DNA of 64,000 bases from contig JAJNNY010000077.1 in assembly GCA_022453515.1 (NCBI GenBank), forward strand, positions 1-64,000, given 5' to 3'. The DNA is from Astrocystis sublimbata. Lineage: Eukaryota; Ascomycota; Sordariomycetes; Xylariales; Xylariaceae. A program made the position numbers and the translations under genes. Position 1 is the stretch's first letter. Each line of letters opens with the position of its first letter. This document shows, one piece after another, positions 10,891 to 20,225 of the stretch. A model generated the notes under the pieces. The model did not search any database and was not told the origin of the DNA. It was given only the letters and a program-made list of their open reading frames with translations.

Positions 10891-11447
10891 TTAGTAGGGC
10901 TTGGCAGCCTGCTGGCAGGCCTTGAGCTGCTCGAGGTACCAGTTGCAGATCTGCATGTTGCCGCCGTTGTCATCCATGCACTTGGTGAAGCTCTCGGCGG
11001 CGCCGGCGCAGTTGTTCTGTTGGAACTGGCTCTGGTTGTTCTGGTTCTGGTCGTAGCTGTTCACCTGCTGGGGCGAGGCCTCGGCGGGGGCGCTGGAGCC
11101 GCCGCCGAACATGCCGCCGATGGCGTGGCCGATGGACGAACCGACTGCTACACCGCTGGGGGGACGTTAGTGTTTGGCGAAACAGGAGATTTTGATTCGG
11201 GCCACGGAGAAGAGGATGGAGGGAGAGGAGGGAAGCAAAGCACATACGCGGCGGTGCTAGCCATCTGTCCGAAGAGACCGGGCCCCTGCGAAGCCTGGGG
11301 AGCAGCGGCGGCGCCCTGGGGAGGGTGCTGCTGGTGCTGCTGGGCGGGAGCGTATGTGGTGGCGGGACGCTGCTGTGTAGGGGCGGCGCGGGCAGGGACC
11401 GTGGGGCGCGAGGGCGCAGGGCGACCGCCGGAGCGTTGACGAGGCAT
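10891..11447 (-). CDS. MIX17: CHCH-domain mitochondrial protein Mix17 (CHCHD2/CHCHD10 family)
   Basis: Two exons, 11447-11248 and 11155-10891, joined by a GT-AG intron to give 465 nt and 154 residues. The N-terminus is Arg/Pro/Ala-rich (MPRQRSGGRPAPSRP), consistent with mitochondrial targeting. A Gln/Pro/Ala linker and a hydrophobic Gly-rich helix follow (VAVGSSIGHAIGGMFGG). The CHCH fold has the twin CX9C pattern: CAGAAESFTKC and CNWYLEQLKAC. Family members sit in the intermembrane space, are imported by the Mia40 disulfide relay, and affect cristae and respiratory function. The C-terminus KPY closely follows the second CX9C helix, as in homologues. Confidence 0.93.
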
Positions 11448-12085
11448 CTTGTTGTTGTTGTGGTTTTTTTGTTTTATTGATTTGGTCTATGGTTGTTGAT
11501 TTCGCTGGTGGAAAAGGACGGATATAGAAAATCGACGAATGGAATGAGAGACTGTAGGTACCGTAGGAAGGGCTCGTCTTGGTCTGGGGTATCCTCTCTC
11601 GGCTTTAAGAGGGAAAAAACGGATGCGACCTAGCCGGACGAATGACAGAGCTCGGCCTGGAAGCTGCTAGACCTACAGAACGGTACTGACCTGCAGAGTG
11701 CTCAATGCCGCTGCTGTCATTGGGTGGGTCACATTTAGTAGCTTCTGGTCACACACACCGCCTGCTGTATCGGTGTGCCTGTGACCTGTGACAGGCCGCT
11801 TACGGCCTGTCGGAGGTCCCGCAGCCCGCCTGTCTGATCAGTCAGTGTACTTTGACAGAGAGCTACAGTACCTCCGAAGACAGTGGCGTCGTTCGATGAT
11901 ACCTCAAAATTCCACGATCAATTTCACGTACAGCATTGGTTAAGTCGTGCAAAGCAGAGAACACTCGGTCATAACGGAAAGTGATATAATTTTGACCCAA
12001 CAAGCTCCTCCAAGCACGTCAATTTCTCAGAGGAGCCGAGGGGCATCGGCTCCCCTCCGCGCCGATCCGCCAACCGCCAGCCAAC
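11448..12085. other. divergent intergenic region, MIX17 / COQ4
   Basis: Shared upstream region of two mitochondrial-protein genes. It holds a T/G-rich stretch next to the MIX17 start. No further feature supported. Confidence 0.5.
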
Positions 12086-13030
12086 ATGAACAGTCTACGG
12101 CCCTCGATGCGCTCCGCATGCCGCAGTTCGACTCTCACCACTCCGTCCTCACAACCCCTAGCTAGTCTCCTATCTACAATACATCCTACCTCGCCCTCCA
12201 ACCCAGCATCATCCCACACAACTCCACACTTCCAACGGCCATTCTCCGTCCTCAACCGGCCACCGCCCAACTACCCCGGCCATGTGCCCCTCACGCGCAT
12301 CGAGCGCGCCGCCCTCGCGGTCGGGTCCGGCGTTCTCTCGTTCCTGGACCCGCGGCGCGGCGACCTGATCGCAGCGCTAGGCGAAGCGACAGCCTCGCCG
12401 TACTTCGCGAACCGGCTGCGGCGCGCCATGCTGTCGTCTGCGACCGGCCGGCGCATCCTGCGGGACCGGCCGCGCATAACCTCGTCGTCGCTCGACCTGC
12501 CGCGGCTGCGCGCCCTGCCGGCGAACAGCGTCGGCGCGACCTACGTGGCCTGGCTGGACCGCGAGGGCGTGACGCCCGACACGCGCGCTGGCGTGCGCTA
12601 CGTCGACGACGAGGAGTGCGCCTACGTCATCCAGCGCTACCGCGAGTCGCACGACTTCTACCACGCCCTGACCGGCCTGCCCGTCGTGCGCGAGGGCGAG
12701 GTCGCTCTCAAGGCCTTCGAGTTCGCCAATACGCTGCTGCCCATGACGGGCCTCTCGGTGCTCGCCGTCACTACCCTCAAGCCGGCGGAGAGGCAGCGGT
12801 TTTGGGATATCTATGGCCCGTGGGCGGTGAGGAATGGGCTGAGGAGCGACGAGGTCATTAATGTCTACTGGGAGGAGGAGCTCGAGACGGATGTGGACGA
12901 GTTGAGGGCGAGGCTGGGCATAGAGGCGCCGCCGGATCTGAGGGATATCAGGAAGCAGGAGCGCGCGGAGAAGAGGAGGGCTAAGGAGGCGATGGCGGCA
13001 GCGGCTGGTAAGCCGCCTGTTGCTGCGTAG
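12086..13030 (+). CDS. COQ4: ubiquinone biosynthesis protein COQ4, mitochondrial
   Basis: Intronless 314-residue gene with an ATG start and a Ser/Arg-rich mitochondrial leader ([17 protein letters not shown]). The COQ4 core follows: [20 protein letters not shown], then [15 protein letters not shown]. The metal-binding signature is intact: His189-Asp190-x-x-His193-x11-Glu205, in [17 protein letters not shown]. Coq4 is a peripheral inner-membrane protein on the matrix side. It organises the CoQ synthome and has been linked to C1 decarboxylation/hydroxylation of the quinone ring. The C-terminus ends in a Lys/Glu/Ala-rich tail ([18 protein letters not shown]). Third position GC is very high in the middle of the gene. 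Confidence 0.96.
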   Translation: MNSLRPSMRSACRSSTLTTPSSQPLASLLSTIHPTSPSNPASSHTTPHFQRPFSVLNRPPPNYPGHVPLTRIERAALAVGSGVLSFLDPRRGDLIAALGEATASPYFANRLRRAMLSSATGRRILRDRPRITSSSLDLPRLRALPANSVGATYVAWLDREGVTPDTRAGVRYVDDEECAYVIQRYRESHDFYHALTGLPVVREGEVALKAFEFANTLLPMTGLSVLAVTTLKPAERQRFWDIYGPWAVRNGLRSDEVINVYWEEELETDVDELRARLGIEAPPDLRDIRKQERAEKRRAKEAMAAAAGKPPVAA

Positions 13031-13529
13031 GATGGGTCCATAGGGCTGTAGGAAACGGGAGACAGTGGTACAGGCGGTAGGTAAATGATCAAGAGGGGAA
13101 GATGACCCTGAAAAGGGGGTGTATGTTGTGTATATATGTGTACGATCACCCTTGACTGTGCTGCTGCTAGCACTGCGCCTATATCACATTTCAAAGTTAC
13201 CAAACAGAGGTAATGTAATCGAATAATCAAGTGGACGTATACGTCTCGGTGGGAAGTGTGTGCCCCTGAGAAGGCCCTCCTGGTAACGCCTGTGCCATGC
13301 CATTGCAGTTCATACAGTCTCATACTGTCGCGTGCTCGTTGTTCTGCTTTTTCGTCGTCTGCTACTCCTGCTTAGCTTAACCTGGTCTCGTCCTACTCCA
13401 CTTCATATTTCGGGTATTCATCCTCTTCTGACTCTGCTCTGTCGCTCGTTTGTTCGTGGCCCAATCATTATCCATTCGCTTCGCAGCAATACGAAATGGG
13501 TATGTCGATATCGAAATGGATGTCGCTGA
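13031..13529. other. convergent intergenic region, COQ4 / PDCD5
   Basis: 3' flanks of two convergent genes. I see nothing beyond probable UTR sequence. Confidence 0.5.
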
Positions 13530-14197
13530 TCAAATATCCAAGTCGTCGTCCTCGTCGTCCCAGCCCTTGCGCCTGCTGACGACGATCTTCTCCTCCTCCT
13601 TGTTCTCGGCGACGGCCGACAGCAGCTCCTTGAGCTGGGCCTCGGTGACCTTCTGGCGCAGCTGGCCCGTGCGCGCGAGCGTGATCAGGCGGTTCTCGAT
13701 TTCGGCGGCCCGGCTCTCCTTGACGAGCCGGATGCGGCCCAGCCGGTCCGCCGCCTCGGGGTGCAGGATCTGGTTGAGGATCGACTGGCGCGCCTCGGCT
13801 GCTCGTCGTGGATCGATCGGTGATTAGTGGCTTGTCACAGAGCGCGAAAGTGGGAGGGGGGGTGTCGGTAGGAGGTAGCGAGATTGATACCTTCTTGCCT
13901 GTACACGCAGAAAAAATAGCTGGTTAGCGACTGTGGCTTTTGTTTGGTGTTGGGTCATAGGAACAAGAGTTGTTGACTCATAGCTGTTCAAGATAGCTGC
14001 GACTCACTGTTGCTGGGCCTCGGCCTGGCTCTGGCCTCCTCCGGGTGCTCCTCCTCCGGGCCCGGCGCTGCCTTGCTGCGCTTTGAGCTGCTCGAGACGA
14101 GCTTTGCGGATCTAGATTGCGTTGCTTGGTGTTAGGTAGTCTCTCATTTCGCGTTTGGCGGGTTTGGGCGCACCTGTTCTAGCTCGGCGTCGGCCAT
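13530..14197 (-). CDS. PDCD5: PDCD5/TFAR19-type DNA-binding protein with an 8-nt microexon
   Basis: Four exons: 14197-14174 (24 nt), 14111-14008 (104), 13898-13891 (8) and 13798-13530 (269), total 405 nt and 134 residues. Each junction is GT-AG. The 8-base exon GCAAGAAG is needed to join QQ to EAEARQSILNQIL in frame; it is flanked by GTACAG before and GTATCA after. The protein reads MADAELEQIRKARLEQLKAQ, a Gly-rich insert, then LHPEAADRLGRIRLVKESRA and IENRLITLARTGQLRQKVTE, the PDCD5 three-helix core. It ends in an acidic tail (WDDEDDDLDI). PDCD5 homologues are small nuclear/cytoplasmic proteins tied to apoptosis in animals and to chaperonin (CCT) interaction. Confidence 0.93.
13891..13898 (-). 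other. PDCD5: 8-nt microexon of PDCD5
   Basis: Exon 3 reads GCAAGAAG on the minus strand, between an upstream ...GTACAG acceptor and a downstream GTATCA donor. Skipping it would break both frame and conserved sequence. Confidence 0.8.
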
Positions 14198-15409
14198 GGT
14201 GGTTTCGATGGGGACACGTCTGGATTTTCGAGAAGGGGGGCTGTACGAGATATAATGGCTTGGTCGGTTGATGATGATGGTGAGTGAGGTGTAAGTGAGG
14301 TTGCGCTCCCGAGTGGCCTAGCCCAAGGCAGCTTTAGGTAGGCATGCCTGTCTTGGCGGCGGTTGAGGAAGCTTCCAGGGTTTTGTGGCGGGGTGGCGGG
14401 CCCATGGCGGTGCCCCTCGGTACATGGGACCCTGTCACGGCCAACCTTAGCTTAACAGATCGTCTAATATATCGCGATAAGTTTATCTACTCTTTTGTAT
14501 CTTAGGTGCTGTGATGATCCCACTACTACTCTAGTGTCAAATCTATAAGCCTTAGTAATTGTAAAAGCGAAGCGATCCGTTAGTCTACTACCCCTATTTC
14601 CTTCTATGCGTAATTAAAAGTTGCTTCTCTGCAGCCCACGCATCAAATCACCAAGGCGAACCGCAAGCTGAGGCGCAGATGAGCCATCAACTAGATACCC
14701 GATTCGGTAGTTGCGGTATCTTACGGTAACGAAAACGCCGTGTCGTACGGGTCTTAGCCGGGGGGGCTGTATAACGAATTGTGATTTGCCATATCAGCTT
14801 GCCCCTGCCGCCCCCGGGACGCCGCTGATTATAGTATATCCAAGTAGATCGCGCCAGGGGTTTGACTGTCGATGCGACCATGCAATGCATGATTGAAAAT
14901 CATGCAGATACTTACATCAACACCCAGGCATGCGGCAGCGAATAAGAACAGCATTGTCTGTAGCTAATTCCAGATGGCCTGTTATGTCTCACGTCGTGAA
15001 CGGCAATTAACATGTAATCAGTTACTTCATTGGCTTCCGGGTAATTCAAGAACATATACACCAGCGTCGCATGGAGTGAGAGATCGACTTTGCATATGAC
15101 TGACTGCATGCATGCAATCCAACCTTGATATTCGAATCTTTGACATGATAGAAGAAATGGCAGGTAGTAGTGATTGATCATCATCAAACGTCCATCCAGC
15201 AGACCTACTCTTTCTTATCCAGCTCACACGAAGGATAAAAGGTCAAGATGGAACCAGTCCCTCCAACCTGTTCTACCAGTCCCCAACACCATCACTCAAC
15301 AGCACCCATCACCAACGCAAGCTACAGCTCATATTGTCCTAATACAACCTGACACTCTCACGCCCCGAAATATATCAAATCCAAACCAAACCCAGCTCGA
15401 ACAATCACG
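14198..15409. other. intergenic region, start of the accessory block
   Basis: About 1.2 kb between PDCD5 and the first small secreted protein gene. No open frame with recognisable content. A weak TATA-like ggataaaa lies near 15233. Confidence 0.45.
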
Positions 15410-15706
15410 ATGCAACTTCCCACAATCCTCTACGCCCTCCTCGCAACCATCGCACCAGCTGCGCTGGCCACGCCCTTACAGCGCGCCTGCCAATCCTGCG
15501 ACCTGGACTGTCCCCGCGTCATAGGCAACAGCATCGGAGTCCCTCAGTTCTGCGCCATCGTCAACGACAAGCCGCTGTGCGTGCAGTCGCCTCCGTGCGG
15601 CGGGTTCGGAGGCGGCATCGGGGGCGGCGTATCGTGCCCCACGGGCTTCAAGTGCGTTGCGGATGACGTGCTTGGGGGGACCTCTAGGATGTGCGTGCCT
15701 TTGTGA
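15410..15706 (+). CDS. small secreted cysteine-rich protein
   Basis: 98-residue single-exon gene starting at an ATG. The N-terminus MQLPTILYALLATIAPAALA is a clear signal peptide with an AxA-type cleavage site. The mature part has nine cysteines in about 75 residues (ACQSCDLDC, QFC, PLC, PPCGG, SCPTGFKC, MC) and a Gly-rich loop (GGFGGGIGGG). Nine is an odd number, so one may be unpaired or the model may miss one. No enzyme motif is visible. Size, secretion signal and cysteine content match fungal effector-like or small cell-surface proteins. Two more such genes lie within 5 kb. Confidence 0.75.
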   Translation: MQLPTILYALLATIAPAALATPLQRACQSCDLDCPRVIGNSIGVPQFCAIVNDKPLCVQSPPCGGFGGGIGGGVSCPTGFKCVADDVLGGTSRMCVPL

Positions 15707-16414
15707 AAGGGTGTCCAATGTAAAGATGGGAGGGAATCGTATTGACTCAGGTATGACTAATTATTTAATTACTCATTGCTACTAATACCCATTGCCCATG
15801 CTAATGTATTGCAGCAATTTGCTTGTGATAACAACCTCGGTTTTCAACTCTACGATGGTGTTGTCTTCGGGGGAAGGTGACGTTACAAGGATGTCACTTG
15901 GGAATGAGAGATCCTGCTTGTTGTACCTAGCAGCTGGGTTATGATGGGCTACCGGGAGCATGGTTCTCATAGAACCTGTTCGACAGTTCCTCGAGTGTGT
16001 CATATTGAGAAGTTACTATTACGTGCGATCGTGTTTTTGCTCCTTTCTGGTTTTGGAATCCAAAAATAGAATTCACCAGCAATTAATTGTGACCAAAAGG
16101 ACTGGGCACCGGGTAGCCAAGTCGTTATTGTTGGTAGCAACGTTGAAACTGCAGCAACTAGTTCGAAGCATGCCCAACTCTTTGTCTCATCAAGTATACA
16201 AGTTTCAACCAATCGCTGCAACGGTCCGCACCCAGGACTACGAAACATTAAGTACCAACAACACATAGCAAAATACTTTGTCCCGGAGAAACCGCTTATA
16301 TACTCCCCCTTCTGAATCAAGATTATCAAAGCATGTTGGTCTGAAAGTTTTTGTCTCAATCGTCTTGACTCCTCTTCCCATAACCATCGGTAGCTATTTA
16401 AAAACAAATCACAA
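15707..16414. other. intergenic region
   Basis: Between the secreted-protein gene and the sulfotransferase-like gene, both plus strand. No supported feature; a stretch before 16415 (gctatttaaaa) is A/T-rich and may be promoter. Confidence 0.45.
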
Positions 16415-17197
16415 ATGGCGACATCTAGCGAAAAGTCCAGTGACGGACTATTCCGCATGGGCACCCATTCCATGTCCAAGGCGTACCGCATCCTCGGCTT
16501 CGAAACTTTCCACGCTCTCGACGACCCCTGGAACGCCGACTGGGTCCGACTAGAGAAAGCCGCAGAGGGCACCTGGCCAACGGTGCCGCATGCCCGATCC
16601 CGGCCTCCCTTTTCGCGCAACGAGTGGGACGAGCTCTGGGGTAACCAGTATGACGCGGTCTGCGACACCTCGGCGCCATTCACCCTCGATCTCTTCCGCG
16701 CGTACCCGGATGCCAAAGTCGTCATCGTCCAACGCGACTTCGAATCGTGGTGGCCGAGCTTCCAGTCCGAGATACTAGACAACCTGTTTTCACCGCTGTT
16801 TTCGGTCCTGTTCTTCCTGGCTTGGCATCTCGTGCGCTACCGAGCCGGGCACGCGATGACGAAGACTATGCTTGGCTTCTTCGGCGCCAAAAACAGAGAG
16901 GAGATCGAAGCGCATGCCAGGGACACGTACGAAATGTTCTACCGAGAACTGCGAGGTAACGTGCCGCCTGCGCAGCGGCTGGAGTACAAGATGGGCTCGG
17001 GCTGGGAGCCCTTGTGTTCGTTCCTGGGAAAGGAGGTCCCGGATGTGCCTTTCCCGTTCTCGAACGAGCGGGACGCACATGCCGCGGATGTCAGTGGAAG
17101 GAAACAAAAGTTGTGGCTTTCCATATTGAAGAGATCTAGTTTGGTGGGTATCTTGAGTATTGCAGCTATTGGAGCTGCCTGGTGGTTTTCGACATGA
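16415..17197 (+). CDS. sulfotransferase-like protein with C-terminal membrane segment
   Basis: 260-residue intronless gene starting at an ATG. It matches the fungal Sulfotransfer_4-type P-loop family. FRMGTHSMSKAYRILGF (about 14-30) occupies the place of the PAPS-binding RTGTxS loop. PPFSRNEWDELWGNQYDAV, FRAYPDAKVVIVQRDFESWW and MGSGWEPLCSFLGKEVPDVP are the other family blocks. The final ~20 residues (SLVGILSIAAIGAAWWFS) form a hydrophobic helix ending at the C-terminus, so the protein is probably tail-anchored, with its enzyme domain facing the cytosol. The loop lacks the usual Gly-x-Gly-Arg start, and the real donor and acceptor are unknown. Many fungal members of this family are uncharacterised. 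Confidence 0.78.
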   Translation: MATSSEKSSDGLFRMGTHSMSKAYRILGFETFHALDDPWNADWVRLEKAAEGTWPTVPHARSRPPFSRNEWDELWGNQYDAVCDTSAPFTLDLFRAYPDAKVVIVQRDFESWWPSFQSEILDNLFSPLFSVLFFLAWHLVRYRAGHAMTKTMLGFFGAKNREEIEAHARDTYEMFYRELRGNVPPAQRLEYKMGSGWEPLCSFLGKEVPDVPFPFSNERDAHAADVSGRKQKLWLSILKRSSLVGILSIAAIGAAWWFST

Positions 17198-17931
17198 AGC
17201 AAGCCTTTTGGTCTTAGTTAGCAAGAGGAAAGATAGACAGAGCCTAGCAATTTAGTGACGTGATTGATTTGTCTTCTTTACTTTAATGATGCTATCTCTG
17301 AGGACACCAAATAGAGCAAATGTAGCATAATTACTTGCCCACGATTGAGGCCTAAACTAGAGCCCATTATTCAATGCCAGTACTGATACCTCGAAATTAT
17401 CAATTACGACCACCAGAACTGAATCATGAGGGTTTTTCAGGGAGCACTGTTAGATGAGACTACGAAACTCCGTGAAACTTAAACTATTCTTGGGAGCATA
17501 GGGAAGTTTAATCCAGCAGAGGTGGAAGGCATGTAGCACTCAAAACGCGATTGTAGAATAGAAGTTATCAGAATTCATTACGATAATGCGCCTGTCTCAA
17601 GTCCCAAAGCAGTCGATGTGACCTCAAGCGGTCTGAATAGTGACAGCCAGGCCTAGCTACTAACAAGTACCGTACAATAAGTCGATTTTGTAGTCCTATT
17701 CCTGCCGTACACCTCAAGCCCGTAATCGGCTCTAGAATCTCTGTTTGAAGAAGACATATTTAACATCACCTAGAAGCAGCTGGCGTCTAAATTCTTCGAA
17801 AGGCAGGCTGTCAGGTAACGGGATATCTGGTTGATCTGGTTGCGGGCTGTCTGGCGGCGGGTTCGGGCTATCACGCAGTCATAAGCTTTGCTACGGATTG
17901 CATACACATCGAAAAGGTAGGAGAAACATAA
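17198..17931. other. convergent intergenic region
   Basis: 3' flanks of the sulfotransferase-like gene and of the next secreted-protein gene. AT-richer than the flanking genes. No supported gene. Confidence 0.45.
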
Positions 17932-18221
17932 TTACCGAAGGTCTTTGCATTTACAAGCACCTCCACAATGTTCCACATCATTGGTGTGCACTTGTCCCTT
18001 TGTATCACACCAGGTATCGCGGGCCCCTGACGTGCACTCGTTCAATCTGTTTTCTCCCGTGCACTGGAGTACGTAGTTGGCGGACCGCATGCGAGGAGAT
18101 GTGGCACCTGCCATGACGGCGAGGAATCCGCTCAGAACGCCGATAGACTGTGAAGCGTAAGTCGGTTTCCAACATTATCGAGCTGGCTATTGAGGAGATC
18201 AATGTATTTACCTACCTTCAT
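17932..18221 (-). CDS. small secreted six-cysteine protein, two-codon first exon
   Basis: Exon 1 is only ATG AAG (18221-18216). A GT-AG intron (GTAGGT...TTCACAG) follows, then exon 2 (18147-17932). Together they give 222 nt and 73 residues. Splicing creates a signal peptide, MKSIGVLSGFLAVMAGA, which supports the model; without exon 1 the hydrophobic stretch has no good start. The mature peptide has six cysteines (VLQC, LNEC, DTWC, VEHC, GACKC), enough for three disulfides. No recognised family. A TATA-like box is about 125 bases upstream of the ATG. Effector-like by size and layout; function unknown. Confidence 0.7.
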
Positions 18222-19874
18222 AATGCTCGATAGGAAAATGGACACGATTTGAGTGCTCACAGACCGTAAGAGAAGACGATACTGTATCTCATAGGAGATG
18301 TCTTTAGATTATGGCCGGCTCATAAGATGGTCGTGTGGCCCTATTTATATTACCTTGACATACTTTGTTCCCCTTTGATGAATGGTGTGTAGTACCATGG
18401 TGGATGGAGCACATGTGCGAGACAGCCAGCGCGATCATTACTACCGTTGTGCTCCAGCTTCAACCATTGGTGGAGGTATAGATGGAAAACAGAAGAACTT
18501 CCAACGAAGCTCGAGATCGTGTAGAAAGAAGGGAGGCAGCCCTAGCCCGCAAATGCTATTGGCATAGAGTGTGCCACAGATCGGAAGTGAGGCTTCTATA
18601 TGATAGGTGCTCAAAGACATATTGTATGATACAGAGACACGGAGTCACAGAGTCACAGAGTATGCCTAGCTAGTATTATCAGTATCGGTGGCGGCGTGCT
18701 AAGCAAGACTGTGCACGTAGGTGATATCTAGAAAGCAAAAAGCTTGACTGCCTCGGTGATCGGAGGTCTTCAAAAGCAAACACGGCTATCCCTTCTCTTC
18801 TGGCTTTCATCTCAAAGTTTCAAACCAGCCCTCATACCTCCCTTCGCACATCGTACCGTACGTATCGCCGATAGCGAAATATTCAGGGGTTGCCGGCCCG
18901 TCCTGACTCTATCAGTGGTTCTCCTGCGTGTTACGAGTGACCCTCGATAATCGCATCATCGATTCAGGTGGGACGGGAGATGCTAATGCAACCCTGAGAT
19001 CGCCGAGTGGAAGAGCACAATGCTTCACCAGGGGTTTGCAGAAACAGGCCCGATGTAGTTCCTAATCGGCCACCAAGGAGCGGATCGAAGCTAACGTTGC
19101 ACGGGGTCCGACAACGGAGCAATGCCAACTGGGCTGTCAAACCTCGATGATTGCTTCAGGTTGCCTGGTAAGTAATGACCGAGTGCGTGTCAAAAGGTCC
19201 TTCTTCGGCGATGAAAAGAAAGGCGAAGGATTGAAGATCAACATCGCCTCGTCTGCCATAGCATAGCTAGATCGTTTTCCTGTTCATGTTAGCTTAATGG
19301 TTATGAGGTAAAGGGGCTGTTTTCCAACGCCCTGTGGATGGGCGCTAGAAGGATGGAGGGGGCGATGGATGTTCTCATTCACTGTTCGCATTGTCGGTAA
19401 CAAACAGCTTTTCGATGGCGAGTATAGGACGTTGGAAAGTTCCTGAACTATCTTTTCCCCTGTTTGCACAAGGTCAGAGTCACATATTGGTTCACTGAGG
19501 AGTCGAATTCTGCTTGGCTGATTTCCAGAAGGATGGCACAAGAGGTACTATTTAAGCAAAAATTACTACGTAGCACAACGCAATCTTGATTGAGTCGGGA
19601 GTACTCCCAATTTCCATATTTTTTGTACAGTACACGTAGGCGCAGAAATATCCAAAGCTCGTTTACAATGGCCCAGGAAAGCTTTTAAATTCGACTATGA
19701 TACTGCTGCTATGTTGGATAGCAATACAATGACCATAACCCCCACCCCCCCTGACCACAAAACCAAATCTTAATAAATCACCATCGTTGACAGCACTAGC
19801 TAGATACTCTCAAGACCCAGATATATGTTCGTCCAATACTAGAACATTCAGAGGAGCATGGCTTAATTCGCCCC
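18222..19874. other. intergenic region between two secreted-protein genes
   Basis: About 1.6 kb. It holds the TATA-like box at 18342 and short CACGGAGTCACAGAGTCACAG repeats near 18640. No supported gene. Confidence 0.45.
18342..18350 (-). promoter_or_regulatory. TATA-like box of the six-cysteine secreted protein gene
   Basis: TATAAATAG on the minus strand, about 125 bases upstream of the ATG at 18221. The next secreted-protein gene has a TATA box at a similar distance. Confidence 0.4.
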
Positions 19875-20225
19875 CTAGATGCAGGTGTCGGCGTCGTTGT
19901 TGCCAACTCCGTTGCATCCATTTTGGCAGAACTGGATGAAGGTGATGTCACCGTTCGATCCGCAGGTGAATTGCGAGTTCGTGATGTGAGCGTCGTCGGT
20001 GGGCTGCCCATCAGCCGTTAGGACAGCAACGATATGGTCGTGGTAGTTGCCTGAACCAGGTTATTAGCAAACTCGATCGGCAAGTGAGCATTTATTCGAC
20101 TCCCGTGTTGACTTACCTCTGTTGAGAAGCGACTGTCCACAATAGGTACCACCCTGCTTGCAAGAATCCGCGATTGCCGAACCGGCAACGCTGAGGAGGG
20201 TGATAATAGCGAAAGAAGTCTGCAT
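19875..20225 (-). CDS. small secreted six-cysteine protein (fungal effector-like family)
   Basis: Two exons, 20225-20117 and 20050-19875, with a GTAAGT...TTCAG intron, giving 285 nt and 94 residues. MQTSFAIITLLSVAGSAIA is a signal peptide. The mature part reads DSCKQGGTYCGQSLLN, then GNYHDHIVAVLTADGQPTDD, and ends FIQFCQNGCNGVGNNDADTC. The six cysteines and the YCG...L, G-N-Y, and FC-x-x-GC spacing match a widespread group of small secreted proteins of plant-associated ascomycetes whose function I do not know. The intron sits just after the second cysteine, as expected for such genes. A TATAAAG box lies about 135 bases upstream. Confidence 0.8.

Noticed and set aside
10648..11439. 263-codon plus-strand frame over MIX17
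   Set aside because: Antisense of a well-supported spliced gene, begins at a non-ATG codon, and shows low-complexity Ala/Gly/Leu only.
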